Part shown: piece after piece, positions 5,106 to 8,063 of the stretch
How the letters are laid out: the number at the start of each line of letters is the position of its first letter
How positions within the stretch are numbered: position 1 is the stretch's first letter
Source: a bacterium
GTDB taxonomy: Bacteria > BMS3Abin14
NCBI GenBank assembly: GCA_022865845.1
Contig: JALHUC010000414.1
Span: 1 to 8,063, forward strand
Length of the DNA stretch: 8,063 nt
Direction: 5' to 3'
The notes under the pieces: model-generated
Database searches by the model: none
Seen by the model: only the letters and a program-made list of their open reading frames with translations
What the model was told of the DNA's origin: nothing
Translations under genes and position numbers: made by a program

Positions 5106-6362
5106 CTACTCGCGGAGATGCCCTTCCCCAAATACGATCCACTTCTCCGTGGTAAGCTCCACCAGTCCCATAGGCCCTCTGGCGTGGAGTTTGTCGGTGG
5201 AAATCCCGATCTCGGCTCCCAGACCAAAAACAAAACCATCGTGGAGCCTGGAGGAAGCGTTCACCATTACCGCGGCAGAATCGACCTCTCTGATAAAACG
5301 CTGGGCGTTGGCATGGTTCATGGTAACGATGACATCGGTGTGAGCAGATCCGTAACGTGCGATATGCCCCATTGCTTCATCCATATCTGCCACGACCTTG
5401 ACGTTGAGGATTCGGTCCAGGTATTCCATAGGCCAGTCTTCATCAGTGGCCTCCTTCACCCAGGGGGCGGCCTCTTTAGTCTTCAGACATCCGCGGATCT
5501 CTACCTCCTCCTCCCTGAACCTTTCAAGAGCTTTCTGGAGGAAGGAACCCGTCATGTCCTGGTGCACCAGCATCGTTTCCATGGCATTGCACGTACCCGG
5601 CCGGTTGAGCTTTGCATTGACACAGATATCCAGAGCCATTTCGACCTTGGCACCGCTGTCAACATAGGTGTGGCAGACTCCATCCAGATGTTTGATCACC
5701 GGTATTGTGGAGTTTTCCATGATCATCCTGATGAGGCCTTTTCCGCCCCGTGGGATGATCAGGTCCACGTAATCATCCAGTTTCAGAAGGGCGTGAACCG
5801 CAGCTCTATCGGTCAGGGGAACCGCCTGAACAACCTCCGCAGGCAGGCCGGCTTCCACAACGCTGTCGCAAAAAACCCGCGCAAGGGCGTTGTTAGAGTG
5901 AATCGCCTCCGACCCTCCCCTCAAAATGCAGGCGTTGCCGGACTTGAGGCAAAGGGCCGCCGCGTCTATGGTCACGTTGGGCCTCGATTCATAAATAATG
6001 CCGATGACACCAATAGGGGCTCTCATTCGTCCCACCTTAAAGCCGCTGGGTCGTGTCCAGATCCCGGTCACTTCGCCCACCGGATCAGGCAGAGCCGCAA
6101 CCTCGTTTACAGCAAGGGCCATTTCTTCGATGCGGTTCTCCGTAAGTTTGAGGCGATCCAGCATGGCTGAGGTCAGCCCGGCTTTTTCTCCTGCCGCAAG
6201 GTCCTTCTGGTTTTCCACCATCAGCCTGTCCACGGAGCCCCTGAGCTGCCGGGCCACGATATCGAGAGCGTCATTCTTTTGAGCTGGTGCGGCGCCGGAA
6301 AGTAAACGTGATGCTTTTCGGGCTTTCTCACCCATATCGTGCATGAGTTTCTGGATGTCCAT
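5106..6362 (-). CDS. proA: Glutamate-5-semialdehyde dehydrogenase (gamma-glutamyl phosphate reductase)
   Basis: 418 residues, the family norm. It reduces gamma-glutamyl phosphate from ProB with NADPH to glutamate semialdehyde, the second step of proline synthesis, probably in contact with ProB because the intermediate is unstable. It has the aldehyde dehydrogenase fold. The catalytic Cys258 is in RPGTCNAMET (254-263). APIGVIGIIYESRPNVT (115-131) and KSGNACILRGGSEA (140-153, approximately) form the cofactor-binding part, and LGAEIGISTDKLHARGPMGL closes the active-site domain. The ATG at 6362-6360 is chosen because AAGGAG lies 6 nt upstream and MDIQKL fits relatives. An in-frame ATG at 6437 would add 25 low-complexity residues encoded by the heptamer array and is rejected. 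A 78-bp repeat-filled spacer separates it from proB. The stop TAG is followed by a small hairpin. Confidence 0.97.
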   Translation of the reverse strand: MDIQKLMHDMGEKARKASRLLSGAAPAQKNDALDIVARQLRGSVDRLMVENQKDLAAGEKAGLTSAMLDRLKLTENRIEEMALAVNEVAALPDPVGEVTGIWTRPSGFKVGRMRAPIGVIGIIYESRPNVTIDAAALCLKSGNACILRGGSEAIHSNNALARVFCDSVVEAGLPAEVVQAVPLTDRAAVHALLKLDDYVDLIIPRGGKGLIRMIMENSTIPVIKHLDGVCHTYVDSGAKVEMALDICVNAKLNRPGTCNAMETMLVHQDMTGSFLQKALERFREEEVEIRGCLKTKEAAPWVKEATDEDWPMEYLDRILNVKVVADMDEAMGHIARYGSAHTDVIVTMNHANAQRFIREVDSAAVMVNASSRLHDGFVFGLGAEIGISTDKLHARGPMGLVELTTEKWIVFGEGHLRE

Positions 6363-6368
6363 GGAGCT

Positions 6369-6393
6369 CTCCTTATCGGATTGGCAGAAGGAG
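6369..6393 (-). promoter_or_regulatory. Shine-Dalgarno of proA with a complementary anti-SD upstream
   Basis: AAGGAG (6369-6374, minus strand) is 6 nt before the proA ATG and decides the start. CTCCTT (6388-6393) is its exact complement 13 nt upstream, able to form a 6-bp stem that would cover the ribosome-binding site. Further CCTCC copies at about 6401-6415 offer other pairings. A 6-bp match alone could be chance. Confidence 0.5.
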
Positions 6394-6455
6394 GAATAGG
6401 GAAGGAGGGAGGAGGAATAACATCCTTCATCCTTCATCCTTCATCCTTCATCCTT
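6389..6455. repeat. Bipartite 7-bp tandem array in the proB-proA spacer
   Basis: On the plus strand 6389-6416 reads as degenerate heptamers AGGAGGA, ATAGGGA, AGGAGGG, AGGAGGA, with the 10-mer aggaggaata repeated at 6389 and 6410 (21 bp, three periods). Then 6421-6455 is five perfect copies of CATCCTT. The two parts are of opposite strand bias. The perfect copies encode the last residues of ProB (KDEG) and its stop codon. Each CATCCTT junction contains ATGA on the minus strand. Because 7 is not a multiple of 3, a TGA is met in every reading frame within three copies. Confidence 0.9.
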
Positions 6456-7586
6456 CTGATCCGCAGAGATGACAAGGTCATCTCTGTGAATTACCTCTTC
6501 CCCCGGACAGGTCCCCAGGATCCCTTCTATCTCATCACTGTGTCGGCCCATGATCATTCTTATCTGATCGGAGGAAAAACAGGTGACACCCCGCGCGATC
6601 TCTCCACCGTTGGCATCCATGCAGCGAACCATGGATCCTGCTTCGAAATCTCCAAGGACCTCCCTTACACCTGCCGGGAGAAGACTTTTATTGAGCTTTT
6701 TCAGTGCCTTTGAAGCGCCGTCGTCGATGACCAGCGTCCCCCTCGGGCGGCCGGATGAATAAGCGATCCAGTGTTTGCGCGAAGCCAGCTTCTCAGCCGA
6801 AGGCAGAAAAAGGGTTCCCGCTGGATCCCCGTTCAGTACCCTGGTAAGGACACCCTCCCTGCGGCCATCAGCGATAACCGTGGGCACACCCATGTGAGCT
6901 GTTCGCTTGGCGGCAAGGACCTTTGAGGACATGCCCCCGGCCCCCGATTTCCCCGGGCCGCCGGCCATGCTGACTATGTGGCTATCTACCTCCTCCACAA
7001 CCTCAACAAGCTTGCCTTCTCCCAGTCTTGGATCCTTGTCGAACAGGCCTTCCGTGTTAGTGAGGATGACCAGCAGGTCGGCGTCAGCGAGGTTTACCAC
7101 CATGGATGCCAGAAGGTCGTTATCACCGAAACGGATCTCTTCCACCGACACGGTATCATTTTCATTGATGACAGGCACAGCGTTCATCTTCACCAGGGTC
7201 TCCAGGGTGTTCTGGGAAAGAACAAACCGGCGGCGGTTTTCGAGACCCTCTCTTGTAAGCAGGATCTGCCCCACCTGCCTGCCGTGGCGAGCAAAAGCAT
7301 CAGCGTAAGCCTGTATAAGGCGACCCTGACCCACAGCTGCCAGCGCCTGCTTGATCTTCATCGTCCGGGGTGACTCCTGGTACCCCATGGCCTGCATCCC
7401 CATGAGAATGGCTCCTGAACTGACGATGATAAAGTCCCGTTCGCCTTCCATGGCAGCCATTTCATCGGCCAGATGGTTTAAAAAGTCTTGATTTATCCCT
7501 CCGCCAGGGGCTGCGAGAACCATGCTCCCCAGCTTGACGATGACCCTCTTTCGGCCCTTGAGGATGAAGCGTTTGTCCTCAGTCAT
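6441..7586 (-). CDS. proB: Glutamate 5-kinase with PUA domain
   Basis: 381 residues, close to the E. coli enzyme. It phosphorylates glutamate on the gamma carboxyl with ATP, the first and proline-inhibited step of proline synthesis. The amino-acid kinase domain is about 11-260: VKLGSMVL (17-24), SSGAI (56-60), NEND (141-144), RFGDNDLLASMV (152-163, approximately), TNTEGLF (176-182) and the nucleotide-site SGAGGMSSK (214-222). The PUA domain is about 270-372, beginning near KHWIAYSSGRPRGTL. In E. coli the PUA domain modulates proline inhibition and oligomer state. The ATG lies inside the obgE 3' end with an 8-bp overlap and AAGG-type purine stretches just upstream, so coupling to obgE translation is likely. 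The C-terminal tail DQKDEG and stop come from the heptamer array, so the tail is probably recent and not functional. Confidence 0.97.
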   Translation of the reverse strand: MTEDKRFILKGRKRVIVKLGSMVLAAPGGGINQDFLNHLADEMAAMEGERDFIIVSSGAILMGMQAMGYQESPRTMKIKQALAAVGQGRLIQAYADAFARHGRQVGQILLTREGLENRRRFVLSQNTLETLVKMNAVPVINENDTVSVEEIRFGDNDLLASMVVNLADADLLVILTNTEGLFDKDPRLGEGKLVEVVEEVDSHIVSMAGGPGKSGAGGMSSKVLAAKRTAHMGVPTVIADGRREGVLTRVLNGDPAGTLFLPSAEKLASRKHWIAYSSGRPRGTLVIDDGASKALKKLNKSLLPAGVREVLGDFEAGSMVRCMDANGGEIARGVTCFSSDQIRMIMGRHSDEIEGILGTCPGEEVIHRDDLVISADQKDEG

Positions 7587-8063
7587 CGTCCTTTACCTTA
7601 AGTTTTTCGATCATGGTGGACAGTTTCCCCACAAGGGGTGTCAACCCCTCACCAGCAGCGGCGGAAATGAGCATGGGCACAATTCCAGTGTCTTCCTGAA
7701 ACTTTGCCAGGATACTCTCCCTTTCCTCGGGACTGACCACGTCTACCTTACTCAGGGCCACGATGGAATCTTTCCTGGCAAGATCGTCGGCATATTTTCC
7801 CAGTTCCTGGCGGATCGTCCGGTAGGCCTCTACAGGGTCGCCATCGCCGGGAGCAAGCCCCACCAGATGGAGGATCACAGATGTTCTTTCTACGTGCCTC
7901 AGGAACTGGTGACCCAGACCTACTCCCTGGTGAGCCCCCTCTACCAGGCCGGGAACATCGGCGACGACAAAGCTTCTATCATCGTCCACCCTCACGACAC
8001 CGAGGTTGGGAACCAGGGTGGTGAAGGGATAATCGGCGATCTTGGGACGAGCCGCGGAGATAC
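7579..8063 (-). CDS. obgE: Obg-family GTPase, C-terminal part (5' end outside window)
   Basis: 160 codons plus stop are visible; the N-terminal glycine-rich Obg domain and the P-loop lie beyond the window end. Obg binds the 50S subunit, aids its maturation and responds to ppGpp. The visible part starts in switch I (ISAARPKIADYPFTTLVPNLGVV), has the G3 motif DVPGLVEGAHQGVGLGHQFLRH, a G4 motif SKVD (7741-7752) and the G5 region ISAAAGEGL near the end. The G4 motif has Ser where the usual form is NKxD. No C-terminal OCT domain follows the G domain; the protein ends KLKVKDDD soon after G5, as in the shorter Proteobacterial forms. It is the first visible gene of the operon and overlaps proB by 8 bp. 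Confidence 0.95.
   Translation of the reverse strand, partial: ISAARPKIADYPFTTLVPNLGVVRVDDDRSFVVADVPGLVEGAHQGVGLGHQFLRHVERTSVILHLVGLAPGDGDPVEAYRTIRQELGKYADDLARKDSIVALSKVDVVSPEERESILAKFQEDTGIVPMLISAAAGEGLTPLVGKLSTMIEKLKVKDDD

Noticed and set aside
5010..6170. Long open frame of 386 codons on the plus strand, antisense to proA
   Set aside because: It overlaps the clearly real proA, resembles no family and has the composition of a reversed coding strand.
6363..6437. Upstream ATG that would extend ProA by 25 residues
   Set aside because: The extension is encoded by the heptamer array, has no family counterpart, and the inner ATG has a well-spaced AAGGAG.

Overview
The window holds nine protein-coding genes, all on the minus strand, and no recognisable RNA genes, insertion sequences or CRISPR. 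Read in the direction of transcription (high to low coordinates) the order is obgE (3' part) - proB - proA - nadD - rsfS - rlmH - a TraR/DksA-family zinc-finger gene - a LapA/LapB-type fusion gene - gpmI (cut off by the window start near its 3' end). The obg-proBA-nadD-rsfS-rlmH-gpmI order, a DksA-type regulator and a LapB-like protein point to a Gram-negative, lipopolysaccharide-making bacterium of the deltaproteobacterial type (Desulfuromonas/Geobacter-like or another Desulfobacterota lineage). This assignment rests on family knowledge and gene order, not on a search.

Region by region: 7579-8063 is the C-terminal part of the GTPase Obg, overlapping proB by 8 bp. proB (6441-7586) and proA (5106-6362) encode the first two steps of proline synthesis. 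nadD (4299-4943) makes the dinucleotide of NAD synthesis. rsfS (3911-4279) and rlmH (3456-3914) act on the ribosome and overlap by 4 bp. The DksA-type gene (3017-3376) and the lapA-lapB fusion (1680-3020) overlap by 4 bp (ATGA). gpmI (1-1469) is glycolytic. The probable theme is one long transcript joining ribosome quality control, growth-rate control, envelope homeostasis and central metabolism. nadD starts with GTG; rsfS and rlmH start with TTG.

The proteins are mostly standard housekeeping enzymes. The unusual material is in the spacers. Three of them (1470-1679, 4944-5105, 6363-6440) each carry short-period tandem arrays (7- or 8-bp units), purine-rich on one side and pyrimidine-rich on the other on the same strand. 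At the side of the downstream gene each array is bounded by an inverted copy of sequence at that gene's start: 18 bp perfect for nadD, 13 bp perfect for gpmI, and 6 bp opposite the Shine-Dalgarno of proA. In the mRNA these would put the ribosome-binding site and/or start codon of nadD, gpmI and proA inside or opposite a hairpin. A much weaker version is present before the dksA-like gene. Whether this is regulation or a scar of fold-back DNA synthesis cannot be decided from one sequence.

No strong promoter was found inside the window, so the operon promoter is probably upstream of obgE, beyond the window end.
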